DNA of 64,000 nt from Abiotrophia defectiva ATCC 49176 (GCF_000160075.2 NZ_KI535340.1:828005-892004); one strand, 5' to 3'. Shown: positions 1 to 8,018, counted from the first letter of the stretch. Notes: a model not told the origin generated them from the sequence alone. Program-made: numbers and translations.

Positions 1-800
1 ATCCTGAGATTGAAGCCTTCAAAAACCGCACTCTGACCCACAGCCACTTCCGCTATCTCTACCTCGATGCCCTTTACATTAAGGTGCGCGAAGAGGGCCG
101 CGTGGTGTCCAAAGCGGTCTACCTAGCCCAAGGGGTCAACGAGGCCAACAAGCGCGAAATCATCGGCTTTTGGGTGTCAGAAGAAGAAAGCAAAGAGGCT
201 TGGCTGACCTTCCTTCAATCCCTACGTGCCCGTGGTTTGAGCCAGCCCACCCTGATTATTTCAGATGCTCATTCTGGCCTCAGAGCAGCCATTCAGCACT
301 GTTTTGTTGGCGTGCCTTGGCAACGTTGCGTCTTTCATTTCTTGTCTAACATTGTCGAGACCATTCCCAGAAAAGGAAGTCTAGAAGCACGCGCTAAGTT
401 GAAGGCCATATTCCAGGCGCCCACCGCTGAACATGCAAGGCGGCTCAAGGAAGCTTTTGAGGCTTCTGTCGCGGATAATCCTCGCTATCAGAAGGCCTTA
501 AAGGTTTTAGACGAGGGCTTTGAAGATGCCGTTCAGTTTATGATGGAGCCTGAGATTTACCATCCCAACTTGCGGACTACTAACTCTGTCGAACGTTTGA
601 ACCGTGAAATCAGACGACGAGATAAGGTCATTGGCGTCTACCCTAATGTCGCTTCTGCTGAGCGACTGATTGGCGCCATCCTCATTGATTTAAACGATGC
701 TTGGCAGGCTAACGCACGCCCCTTCCTTGTCAACTTCACCAAACGCAAATAAGCTATAGGACAGCCTACAGATTTTTACACAGGATTTTGGACTTGACTC
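1..800 (+). mobile_element. Right-hand part of an IS256-family insertion sequence (left part outside window)
   Basis: The segment carries the 3' part of a transposase gene followed by about 45 bp of non-coding sequence. The motif TTTTGGAC at 786-793, inside a T- and A-rich stretch from about 769, looks like an IS256-type terminal inverted repeat. The left end lies outside the window, so neither the inverted repeat pair nor the target duplication can be checked. The right boundary near 800 is therefore an estimate. Confidence 0.6.
3..752 (+). CDS. IS256-family transposase, C-terminal part (5' truncated by window edge)
   Basis: The reading frame is open from the window edge to the stop at 750-752, giving about 249 residues; a full IS256 transposase is near 390-400. 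It is a DDE-type transposase that cuts and joins DNA at the element ends. The first catalytic Asp is seen in YLDALYIK (codon at 66-68), the second in IISDAHSG, and the Glu in TTNSVERLN, so the catalytic triad is intact in the visible part. The GTG at 84 is internal and not the true start. Family membership is clear; whether the whole element is functional cannot be judged because the N-terminal DNA-binding part is not in view. Confidence 0.93.
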   Translation, partial: PEIEAFKNRTLTHSHFRYLYLDALYIKVREEGRVVSKAVYLAQGVNEANKREIIGFWVSEEESKEAWLTFLQSLRARGLSQPTLIISDAHSGLRAAIQHCFVGVPWQRCVFHFLSNIVETIPRKGSLEARAKLKAIFQAPTAEHARRLKEAFEASVADNPRYQKALKVLDEGFEDAVQFMMEPEIYHPNLRTTNSVERLNREIRRRDKVIGVYPNVASAERLIGAILIDLNDAWQANARPFLVNFTKRK

Positions 801-822
801 TGTTTCTGGCATTTTCCCGGGA

Positions 823-1181
823 GCTAGTGGTCCACTCGACGGAGTGGACCACTGGCTCAGGACTTTTCCTGGTTTTTGGCCTGTTTTGGGCGATTTCTGG
901 GGAGCTAGTGGTCCACTCGACGGAGTGGACCACTAGCGCAGGGCTTTTCCTAGTTTGCGGCCTGTTTCTGGCCATTTCCGGGGAGCTAGTGGTCCACTCG
1001 ACAGAGTGGACCACTGGCGCGGGACTTTTCCTGGTTTTCGGCCTGGTTCCGACGATTTCTTGGGAGCTAGTGGTCCACTCGGCGGAGTGGACCACTGGCG
1101 CGGGGATTTCCCTGGTTTTTGCCCTGTTTTGGGCCTTTTCCCGGGGAGCTAGTGGTCCACTCGACAGAGTGGACCACTGGC
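823..1181 (+). repeat. Hairpin array 1: five units, 81-82 bp period
   Basis: Five hairpins lie at 823-856, 904-937, 985-1018, 1066-1099 and 1148-1181. Each has the 15-nt left arm GCTAGTGGTCCACTC, a 4-nt loop (GACG, GACG, GACA, GGCG, GACA) and the right arm GAGTGGACCACTRGC. Start-to-start distances are 81, 81, 81 and 82. The 47-48 nt between hairpins are related to one another within the array (T-rich, with a CCTGGTTTT...GCCTG core) but less conserved than the stems. Reading frames crossing the array in both directions are by-products of the 81-bp period, which is divisible by three. No function is known to me. Confidence 0.93.
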
Positions 1182-1320
1182 GCGGGACTCTTCCCAGATT
1201 TCGGTCTGTTTTCGGCGGTTGCTTAGAGGGTTTCCTGGCTATGGCGGCTACTTACTTGAGAGGATTTGCTGGTTATTACGGCGACTTATTTGACAGGATT
1301 TGCCGGCTAGCTGACTTAGC

Positions 1321-1379
1321 TACCCTATTTATCTATTACATAGATAAATAGGGTACGAGTTAGCAAAATTACGTGTCCA
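1321..1379 (+). repeat. AT-rich palindrome element, copy 1
   Basis: A 31-bp palindrome at 1323-1353 has 13-nt arms (left arm CCCTATTTATCTA, right arm its reverse complement) around the loop TTACA; flanking TA/TA extends the stem to 15 bp. Exactly 12 nt after the final GGG comes AAATTACGTG (1366-1375), followed by TCCAAAA. The same architecture recurs at 13102 and, inverted, at 18891. No T-run follows, so it is not a standard terminator. Confidence 0.9.
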
Positions 1380-1388
1380 AAACTAAAC

Positions 1389-1413
1389 AAAAAAGGGGCT
1401 GACGCCCCTTTTT
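1389..1413 (-). terminator. Rho-independent terminator of scrB
   Basis: GGGGC and GCCCC arms flank a TGAC loop, with A-runs on one side and T-runs on the other. Read on the minus strand, the stem is followed by six T. It lies 4 nt past the scrB stop codon. Confidence 0.85.
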
Positions 1414-1417
1414 CTTC

Positions 1418-2836
1418 CTATATATATTGATGAGCTTCCAACTGAGTGGCTACTAGCTTAGCCTGGAGGTCGGCACTGGCCTTGCCTTCTAGGCGCGTCA
1501 GGGGTTCTTTGGCGAAGTAACGGAGGGAGGCAACTACTTGCCCGCCGTTAACAAAGACTTCTAGCGAGCTGGCATCGAGCCAAAGGTCTAAATGCTTGAG
1601 CTCCTCTTCTAGCTGCATATGGCGCCATTCTTGCAGGCCGGTTAGCCAGTTGAAGCGAGCTAAACTTAGGCGGCCTTGAGCGGCCTGGTATTTGACCGTC
1701 ACGTTATCATCCAAGAAGAGTTCCCAATCTGCTAGAGTCTCAAAATCAACTTGTACTCTTTGCGCCCGACCTGCCAGATCTAGGCGGAAGTCAGCCGAGG
1801 TCCAAGCCAGCGACTGGCTAGCTCCTGCCAAGCCCTCTAATTCTGCAATCGGTGTCTGATAGAGTTTGCCGTCTACTAGGCGTAACTGGCGCGGAATGGT
1901 CAGGTGATGAATCCAGTCGTCTTGACGGGTTGGGATAGCTGCCTCTTGGTCAGGCCAGGTAATGCCCATCCAAGAGTATTGGATGACCCGGCCATCAGGC
2001 GCCACAAAGGATTGAGGCGCATAGTATTCAAAGCCACGGTCACATTCTTTCATATCCGCAAAGTCCGCATTGTCGGGTAGGAAGCGGCCAGTCTGGCTAT
2101 CCCAGGTCCCGACCAAGTAAGTGGTGTTAAAGATATTATGGTAGCTATCCCCAATTGGGTCGACCCCTTGCGGTGAGAAGATGAAGACAGCCTTATCCTG
2201 GCCTGTCACCTCATCTGTCAAGAAGACCATATCCGGGCACTCCCACATATAGCCCAGAGGCTGATCAAATTGGAAGATAGAACCGCGATAGTCCCAGTCT
2301 TTGAGGTCTTTAGAGAAGAAGGCTACGGTGTCGCCGGTCTTATCCAAGCGTTGGGCACCTAGCAACATCCACCAACCTTGGACGGTCGCATCATACCAGA
2401 CCTTAGGATCCCGCACATGACCGGTATAGTCTGGCAACTGCTCAGTCACAGGGCCTAACTTGGTGAAATGAAGGCCGTCTGTCGAAGTCGCAATACATTG
2501 GTAGCTGGTCCGGCGACCTGCCTCGTCCTTGGTATTACCGGTATAGAAGAGGTAGAGGGTGTCCTCGTGGACGATGGCGCCACCCGAATAGACCCCGTTC
2601 TTATCGAACCAGTCATCAGACTTGAGGGCCACCGGCAACTGCTCATAGGTCACAAAATCCTTGGTCCGGACATGACCCCAGTATTTGGTAGAGTGGTCGG
2701 TCGCATACGGGTTATATTGGTAGAAAATATGATAGTAACCCTGGAAATAGCAGAGCCCGTTAGGGTCATTGAGTAGTCCCTGCTCAGGCGTCAGGTGGAA
2801 GTGTTGGGCGTAAGGCCCTTTGTTGCGGCTTGACAT
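1418..2836 (-). CDS. scrB: Sucrose-6-phosphate hydrolase (glycoside hydrolase family 32)
   Basis: This 472-residue cytoplasmic enzyme would split sucrose-6-phosphate, delivered by the PTS transporter encoded just upstream, into glucose-6-phosphate and fructose. The GH32 five-blade propeller signatures are present: LLNDPNGL near the N-terminus with the nucleophile Asp, the GHVRDPKVW block, and ECPDM with the acid/base Glu. A C-terminal beta-sandwich domain follows. The open frame extends 20 codons further upstream, but ATG at 2836 is preceded at good distance by AAAGGAGGACC and gives the usual family start, so I chose it. No signal peptide is seen, which argues against a secreted levanase. It is the last gene of the scr locus, separated from scrA by a weak hairpin and its own promoter. 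Confidence 0.93.
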   Translation of the reverse strand: MSSRNKGPYAQHFHLTPEQGLLNDPNGLCYFQGYYHIFYQYNPYATDHSTKYWGHVRTKDFVTYEQLPVALKSDDWFDKNGVYSGGAIVHEDTLYLFYTGNTKDEAGRRTSYQCIATSTDGLHFTKLGPVTEQLPDYTGHVRDPKVWYDATVQGWWMLLGAQRLDKTGDTVAFFSKDLKDWDYRGSIFQFDQPLGYMWECPDMVFLTDEVTGQDKAVFIFSPQGVDPIGDSYHNIFNTTYLVGTWDSQTGRFLPDNADFADMKECDRGFEYYAPQSFVAPDGRVIQYSWMGITWPDQEAAIPTRQDDWIHHLTIPRQLRLVDGKLYQTPIAELEGLAGASQSLAWTSADFRLDLAGRAQRVQVDFETLADWELFLDDNVTVKYQAAQGRLSLARFNWLTGLQEWRHMQLEEELKHLDLWLDASSLEVFVNGGQVVASLRYFAKEPLTRLEGKASADLQAKLVATQLEAHQYI

Positions 2837-2870
2837 GGCTGGTCCTCCTTTTTGATTCTTATCTACTTTT

Positions 2871-2928
2871 ATTATAGCACAGCTGCCAGCAGGCACCTAT
2901 GAAAACAGGACGAGTTGCCCCGTCCTGT
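2871..2928 (-). promoter_or_regulatory. scrA-scrB gap: attenuator-like hairpin and extended -10 promoter
   Basis: A hairpin with 8-bp arms ACAGGACG/CGTCCTGT sits at 2905-2928, followed on the minus strand only by TTTTC, so termination would be partial. Downstream, TGCTATAAT (minus strand, hexamer 2876-2871) is a good extended -10; the -35 position is poor. This suggests that scrB can be transcribed both by read-through from scrA and from its own start. Confidence 0.55.
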
Positions 2929-2946
2929 CATAAATCATGCTTGTGC

Positions 2947-4338
2947 TTAAGCTTGTTTGTCTTCTTTGTAACCGAAGGCGTAGGTCAAGCCAAACCCAAT
3001 CCCGAAGCTGACTACCAGCACCAAGAGGTAAGCAAAGATATTGTTGAGGTAGAGTAAGACCCCTGGTAAAACAGTGACAGACATACCAGTCGCTGCCAAT
3101 TTGAAGAGGCCTGCTAACCAACCACCCGCAGCCCCGGCAACGAGACCCATCACGAATGGTTTACCATAACGGAGGTTAACCCCGAAGATAGCTGGTTCGG
3201 TAATCCCTAGCAAGCAGGAAATACCTGAAGAGTATGCCAAGGCACGAACCTTGTGGTTAACTGTCTTGTAACCTACAGCGAAGGTTGCCCCTGCTTGCCC
3301 TGCCATGGCAGCAGTGAAGTAAGCATTCAGTGGGTTAGTCTTGTCGCCGTTAGTCAATAATTGTAACTCTAAGAAGTTGAAGATGTGGTGAATCCCGGTA
3401 ACCACGATGATTTGTTGAACCCCACCGACGATGAGACCCGCTAAACCAAATGGCAAGGTCAAGATCTGCTTGGTTACGTCCAGTACGACTGTTTCCAAGG
3501 AGTGGAAGACTGGCCCAATAGCGAAGAGACCTAAGATAGACATTACCAAGAAGGTTAAGAATGGTGTCACAATCAAGTCGAAGGTATCCTTAACGTGGTC
3601 ATGGAGCCATTTTTCAAGTTTAGCCCCGATTAAACCGACGAAGAAGGCTGGCAAGACGGTCCCTTGATAACCTACAACTGGAATGAAGCCGAAGAAAGTC
3701 AAGGCTTGCGCATCCCCACTTGCTACTGCATAAGCGTTAGGCAAGGCTGGGTTGACCATCATTAAACCAAGGACAATCCCTAAGACAGGGTTCCCGCCGA
3801 AGACCTTGAAGCTAGACCAAGCAACTAAGGCTGGTAAGAAGGCAAAGGCAGTATCGGTTAAGATTTGTGTATAAAGCAAGAAGTTTTGGTCGATTTGTTT
3901 AGGATCGGTTAAGCCAAAGAGGCCGATTACTTCTGGACGAGTGAGGACACCCCGAACCCCCATAAAGAGACCGGTTGCCACTAAGACAGGGATGATTGGT
4001 ACGAAGACGTCCCCGAAGGTCCGAATCATACGTTGTAGGACATTCCCTTGTGGTTTAACTTCTTCTTTTTGGTCGGACTTGGTTACAGCGTTAACGCCCA
4101 AGGCTGATACTTCTTCATAGACCTTGTTGACCGTACCGGTTCCAAAAATAATTTGGTATTGACCAGAGTTGAAGAAAGCACCCATTACCTTGTCGGTATT
4201 TTCGATGGCTTCCTTATCAATCTTGGCTTCGTCTTTGACCATGACACGTAGACGAGTTGCGCAGTGTGCGACGCTAGAGATGTTTTCCTTACCACCTAGG
4301 TATTTGACAACATCTTGTGCGATTTCTTTAAATCCCAT
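2947..4338 (-). CDS. scrA: PTS sucrose-type transporter, fused EIIB-EIIC (no EIIA domain)
   Basis: The 463-residue membrane protein imports and phosphorylates a sugar, very likely sucrose given the neighbouring scrB and scrR. The N-terminal EIIB domain (about 1-85) has the phosphocysteine in HCATRLRV (Cys26), then a linker and a C-terminal EIIC domain (about 105-455) with some ten hydrophobic segments. Streptococcal ScrA proteins are about 660 residues because they also carry EIIA; here the protein ends after EIIC, so EIIA must come from another gene. ATG at 4338 follows GAAGGAGGAACACAA. A strong promoter with two ScrR-type operators lies directly upstream. Trehalose-type EIIBC proteins are related, and the sucrose assignment rests mainly on context. 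Confidence 0.88.
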   Translation of the reverse strand: MGFKEIAQDVVKYLGGKENISSVAHCATRLRVMVKDEAKIDKEAIENTDKVMGAFFNSGQYQIIFGTGTVNKVYEEVSALGVNAVTKSDQKEEVKPQGNVLQRMIRTFGDVFVPIIPVLVATGLFMGVRGVLTRPEVIGLFGLTDPKQIDQNFLLYTQILTDTAFAFLPALVAWSSFKVFGGNPVLGIVLGLMMVNPALPNAYAVASGDAQALTFFGFIPVVGYQGTVLPAFFVGLIGAKLEKWLHDHVKDTFDLIVTPFLTFLVMSILGLFAIGPVFHSLETVVLDVTKQILTLPFGLAGLIVGGVQQIIVVTGIHHIFNFLELQLLTNGDKTNPLNAYFTAAMAGQAGATFAVGYKTVNHKVRALAYSSGISCLLGITEPAIFGVNLRYGKPFVMGLVAGAAGGWLAGLFKLAATGMSVTVLPGVLLYLNNIFAYLLVLVVSFGIGFGLTYAFGYKEDKQA

Positions 4339-4390
4339 TTGTGTTCCTCCTTCATTCAGATGAGACTAAAATAATAATTGCCTGTAGAAA

Positions 4391-4443
4391 AGAAACCGGT
4401 TCTCTCCTAAGCCTTATTATACTTGGAATAGAACCGGTGTCAA
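4391..4443 (-). promoter_or_regulatory. scrA promoter with two ScrR-type operators
   Basis: On the minus strand TTGACA (4443-4438), a 16-nt spacer and TATAAT (4421-4416) form a near-consensus promoter. One dyad centred on ACCGGT (4433-4438) overlaps the -35 box and spacer; a second, AACCGGTT at 4394-4401 inside GAAACCGGTTCTC, lies just downstream of the start site. CCGG-centred dyads are typical of LacI-family sucrose repressors. Their positions fit repression by blocking polymerase, relieved when sucrose is taken up. Confidence 0.82.
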
Positions 4444-4487
4444 TATCATTAAATGTGAAAATGAAATCGTCGAGCTTTCATCTTAGG

Positions 4488-5468
4488 TTAGACAGCTGTG
4501 ACCGACTGTCTAATTACAAGGGAAGTTTCGAGCTTGCGTTTGGTGGCCGTCTCATGGCCCTGGATTCTATCTAGCAGCATCTTGGTAGCAACATAGCCGG
4601 CATGACGATAAGGATATTCCACCGTGGTCAAACCAGGATAGATAGAAGAGCCTAGGACATTATTGCCAAAACCCGCAAAGTTAATTTGCTCAGGCACCTG
4701 ATAGCCCGCCTCTAGGCAAGCCCGCATGGCACCAATGGCAATAATATCGGTCGCCCCCACAATCAGGCGCGGCTTATTGAGCAGCACTTGATCACGCGTC
4801 ACCTGGTAGCCATCCATGAGGTTGAAGCCACAAGTATACTCGCGGAAGCTGGTATCCCCATACTTGAGGAATTCCTGCTTAATGGCATCCCGGCGCTTAA
4901 TCCCCACAGCGGGGTCAGTCGTAGTCACCGTCAAGAAGTCCATATCCCGATGGCCCATGGCATAGAGATAGTCGGCCAACTGGCGACCTGCACTCTCCTC
5001 GTCGTAGTAGATGGTATTCTCGTCCAGGAATTCTTGGCCAATGGTCACAATGGGCACCTGGACATTCTCCAGTAGTTCAATAATCCGGTTGTCAGTGTGG
5101 GACATAAGGAAGATGACCCCGTCCATCTTGTTAACTTGGAAGGTTCTGAGGGCCTCTTCTTCCCGGCTGACCGAGAAATTAGAATTAATAATTAAAACCT
5201 GATAGTTATGTTGACGGAAAACTTCGTCAATTTCACTCAGGATACAGTTGGCTGAAAAACTATCAAGCCGCGGTATGATGACGCCAATCATACGGCTCTC
5301 CTTGGCTTTCAAGCTTTGGGCAAAAGAATTAGGTACGTAGCCGGTTTGCTTAATCACTGCCTCAATCTTGGCAGCTGTCTTCCGGCTGACGGAACCCCCG
5401 TTCAAATGTCTAGAAACCGTACTTTTGGCAACACCTGCTAATTTTGCAATATCATTAATCGTTGTCAT
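4488..5468 (-). CDS. scrR: Sucrose operon repressor, LacI family
   Basis: The 326-residue protein has an N-terminal LacI helix-turn-helix (TINDIAKLAGVAKSTVSRHLNG, residues 3-24) with the hinge helix around residues 48-56, followed by a periplasmic-binding-protein-like effector domain to the C-terminus. It should bind the two CCGG-centred dyads in front of scrA, about 50-100 bp downstream of its own stop, and release them in response to a sugar phosphate or free fructose. ATG at 5468 follows AGGAGGGTAAC. It is transcribed in the same direction as scrA and scrB. Assignment as ScrR rather than another LacI-type regulator comes from the neighbours and operator type. Confidence 0.88.
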   Translation of the reverse strand: MTTINDIAKLAGVAKSTVSRHLNGGSVSRKTAAKIEAVIKQTGYVPNSFAQSLKAKESRMIGVIIPRLDSFSANCILSEIDEVFRQHNYQVLIINSNFSVSREEEALRTFQVNKMDGVIFLMSHTDNRIIELLENVQVPIVTIGQEFLDENTIYYDEESAGRQLADYLYAMGHRDMDFLTVTTTDPAVGIKRRDAIKQEFLKYGDTSFREYTCGFNLMDGYQVTRDQVLLNKPRLIVGATDIIAIGAMRACLEAGYQVPEQINFAGFGNNVLGSSIYPGLTTVEYPYRHAGYVATKMLLDRIQGHETATKRKLETSLVIRQSVTAV

Positions 5469-6230
5469 TGTTACCCTCCTAGCGATTATCTAGCCTTCGC
5501 TGGTAGTGAGTAGCATAGAGCTTATGACAAGTGTGTCTTAGACCGCCCCAAGGGCGTCTAGACTGTATCTTACTAAAAATCTCTTACGCTTGCTTCACTT
5601 ACATAATTCAACATTATCTTACATTAAATCCAATTAAATCCAAACGGAAAATACAAAAAAATGTCAAAAGATTGTGTATAATGCCCTGCCCACAAACTTT
5701 TGACGCCTATTTACCGTGCTTGAATTCGTTTTATGACTTAGAAACCCGCCCACTAGCTCTATGGCTGGTGATCAGATTTGTTCGTTATAAACGCTTCCTT
5801 TCATCCACACGCAAGTCCCTGGGGACCAACGTCAAATTCTCACGATTCATCAGTTGCGTCAGCACTCTTCACTTACTAGTTTGCGGTCCTCACCCCTTTA
5901 ACTTGTGCCGTTTTGGGCCTAAGCGGGCCCTCTCGCTTAATCAGCATATCTATCCGGCGCCACCCCATTGGACTGGGTCACTGTCTGCCATTGGTTGGCC
6001 AGACTGGGCAAGTTATCCACTAGCTCACAGGGGTATGGTGCTTGGGATAGACCGGTATTATAACTAACACCGGTCACATCCTCCCCTTCTCGTGATGAGT
6101 ATTCAAGATATTGCAGTTTCAATTTTGGAACTAGTTCCATCATAAACCGCTATTTTTACACTATTATTATGACATATTTATCTTACTTTTACAAGTATCT
6201 TCTCGAGTCAGCTGCCAGACCTTATCCCAT
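5469..6230. other. Orphan intergenic region, partly decayed sequence
   Basis: About 760 bp without a gene I can support. It begins with the scrR leader, which includes a hairpin at 5539-5560 (TAGAC and GTCTA ends with a GCCC/GGGC stem). At 5663-5704 a 14-bp inverted repeat (GTCAAAAGATTGTG and CACAAACTTTTGAC, one mismatch) flanks TATAATGCCCTGCC. A rightward frame 5531-6067 and leftward frame 5937-6143 are open but show no recognizable family and no good ribosome site. Short protein-like stretches with stops on the minus strand between 5760 and 5860 suggest a decayed gene. GAGCTAGTGG, the start of the hairpin-array unit, occurs twice on the minus strand (near 5750 and 6018), possibly by chance. 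Confidence 0.45.
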
Positions 6231-6268
6231 CTAAAAAATACGAAGCTAAGTGCCGGCACTTAGCTTCG
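6231..6268 (-). terminator. Terminator of the beta-helix protein gene
   Basis: CGAAGCTAAGTGCC and its exact reverse complement form a perfect 28-bp palindrome at 6241-6268; on the minus strand it is followed by TATTTTTTAG. It is a strong intrinsic terminator 22 nt past the stop codon. Confidence 0.93.
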
Positions 6269-6290
6269 CAGAGGAGAATGACCCTAATGC

Positions 6291-8018
6291 TTAGGGATGA
6301 AAGCCACCGGTCACCGGGGTGACAAGGGCTGCCGTGGCAGTTTGGGTCGTCCCTTCCACCTGGATGGTGTAGGTCTGCCCGTCTACTAAGTCGACACTCG
6401 ACATAATGACCGCTTGGAAATCCTTGTTGACTGTCTGACGCGCCACTTCCTTGCCATTGGCATCGAGGATGATAAGGGTTTGGCCTGCCGTCCCTGCTAT
6501 GTTAGCAGTGATAGAAGCCTGGGTGGATCCTTGGGCGAAACCTTGCAGCATATCGGAGGTCCCTAGGGCCCAGACCGTGCCGCCTGTGATGGTAATGTCG
6601 CCCGTTGCATCGAGGGGGCCATTGCCGTCATGGACTGAGCCATTGACGACTAGGCTACCGCCACTAATGCTGACCGTTCCGTTGGAATCAATGCCGTCTC
6701 CTTCCGCATCAATGGTAAGGGTCCCACCTGCAAGGATGATTTGTAGGCTTGGGTCACTTTCTTCCTGGCCTCCTGGCGGCATGCCTCCAGGCCCTTGTCC
6801 ACCTTGTGGTGGGGCTTGGCTAGCAGGTGGTGCTGGCGGTGTTTGGTTCTTGTCCTTGTTGGCTTGGTCGGGCTGACTGGTAGCTGCTGGGTCGGCAGTG
6901 GCCTGACTGTCGGGAGCGCTGGCGGTGGCTGAATCACTAGTGGCCTGGCTAGCAGAAGAGCTGGTGTCAGCTGAATTGCTTGTGGCTTGGCTAGCAGAAG
7001 GGCTGGTGTCAGCTGAATTGCTTGTGGCTTGGCTAGCAGAAGGGCTGGTGTCAGCTGAATTACTTGTGGCACTAGCTTCGGTAGTCTTGCTTGTAGCGCT
7101 CGTGTCTGTGGTCTTGCTAGAAGAACCAGCCGAAGCGTTGACCCCGTCATCGCTACTCTTGATGGTCACATCGCCACCTAGTTGACGGATGACGCGCGCT
7201 TCTAGGCCTTCCTCACTTTGGCTAACGGTGATGGTCCCGCCTTTAATGGTCAATTCATTGCCGGCATCCACCCCATCTTCGGTGGCCGCAATACTTAATT
7301 GCGTTGGATTGAGCGTCACATTAGCTCGTTCGGTCGTCTCGTCATGCTCAGCATGGAGACCGTCTTTGCCTGCTTCAATGGTCAGAGTGGCTGCCTCAAT
7401 ATCGAGGGCGCCCTCGGCCTTGAAGCCATGGTTGGCGGCTTTGACGGTATAAGTTCCGCCTAACACCTTGAGGTCGTCTTCCACCTCTAAGGCATTCTTG
7501 GTAAGGGCCGTGAGGGTCAAGCTGCCTGTCCCGTTCAGGGTCAGAGGCACCTGACTGTGGATGGTGGCTTTAACCTTTTCATCGTCGCTGGCCTGGCTTT
7601 CTGTCAAAGCATTCTGACTGCCTTCTGCTAGACTGATGACGACTTCATGGGCCTTGTTAATTTGTAGCAGGGTGCCCTCCCCTTCTAGGGTCAGGTTTTG
7701 AAAGACCAAGTGGACCTGGTCAGTGTCGGCAGCCTCTACCACTAGCTTGAGATTCTTGCCGCTACCGGTTAGGACGTAGGTGCCAGCTTGGCTGATGGTT
7801 AGCGTTTGGGCGCTGAAGCTGGCGCCTTGCCCTGTGACGGTGGCAGTCTGATCAGCCAAAGTCACCTGAGTAGCCTGGCTCTCATCATAGCTCGTTTGGG
7901 CCTGGAAACTGGTCACTGACTGACTTTCCTGCGCGCCCGACTGGGCTAAGGCTGGATAAGCCAGGGACATACTGGCGGTCAAGCTGATTAGGGTGGCGAT
8001 AGTAAAACTTTTTCTCAT
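6291..8018 (-). CDS. Secreted carbohydrate-binding beta-helix protein (Cthe_2159-like)
   Basis: The 575-residue protein starts with a clear signal peptide (MRKSFTIATLISLTASMSL..., cleavage near ALAQ, residue 25). Residues about 45-285 consist of repeated short turns of the GGTxTI/ADGI type (for example GNELTIKGGTITV, GKDGLHAE), which are the coils of a right-handed beta-helix like the Cthe_2159 polygalacturonate-binding family. A low-complexity Ser/Thr/Ala linker with three 14-residue repeats and a Pro/Gly-rich segment splits the helix, and further turns (EGDGIDSNGTVSISGG) plus a beta-sandwich-like tail complete the protein. No LPXTG or lipobox is visible, so the mature protein is probably released or held by its own binding domain. 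ATG at 8018 follows AAGGGAGGTCC. It is monocistronic. Target carbohydrate is not deducible. Confidence 0.8.
   Translation of the reverse strand: MRKSFTIATLISLTASMSLAYPALAQSGAQESQSVTSFQAQTSYDESQATQVTLADQTATVTGQGASFSAQTLTISQAGTYVLTGSGKNLKLVVEAADTDQVHLVFQNLTLEGEGTLLQINKAHEVVISLAEGSQNALTESQASDDEKVKATIHSQVPLTLNGTGSLTLTALTKNALEVEDDLKVLGGTYTVKAANHGFKAEGALDIEAATLTIEAGKDGLHAEHDETTERANVTLNPTQLSIAATEDGVDAGNELTIKGGTITVSQSEEGLEARVIRQLGGDVTIKSSDDGVNASAGSSSKTTDTSATSKTTEASATSNSADTSPSASQATSNSADTSPSASQATSNSADTSSSASQATSDSATASAPDSQATADPAATSQPDQANKDKNQTPPAPPASQAPPQGGQGPGGMPPGGQEESDPSLQIILAGGTLTIDAEGDGIDSNGTVSISGGSLVVNGSVHDGNGPLDATGDITITGGTVWALGTSDMLQGFAQGSTQASITANIAGTAGQTLIILDANGKEVARQTVNKDFQAVIMSSVDLVDGQTYTIQVEGTTQTATAALVTPVTGGFHP
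6948..7073 (-). repeat. Three tandem 42-bp repeats inside the beta-helix protein gene
   Basis: Three almost identical 42-bp units encode SNSADTSPSASQAT-type 14-residue repeats in the Ser/Thr linker. The near-identity of the DNA points to recent slippage, so copy number may vary between strains. Confidence 0.85.

Noticed and set aside
823-1181. CRISPR array (34-nt palindromic repeats with 47-48 nt spacers), also at 8292-8652 and 12727-13006
   Set aside because: The inter-hairpin sequences are related to each other within an array, the repeats are perfect long hairpins, and no cas gene is near. Repeat finders may call it wrongly.
766-1351. Open frames of 65-187 codons across array 1 in both directions
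   Set aside because: They arise because the 81-bp period is divisible by three and the units lack stops; there are no ribosome sites and no protein-like composition.
5531-6067. Rightward 178-codon frame
   Set aside because: No ribosome site, no recognizable family, odd composition, and it overlaps an inverted repeat; described as part of the orphan region.
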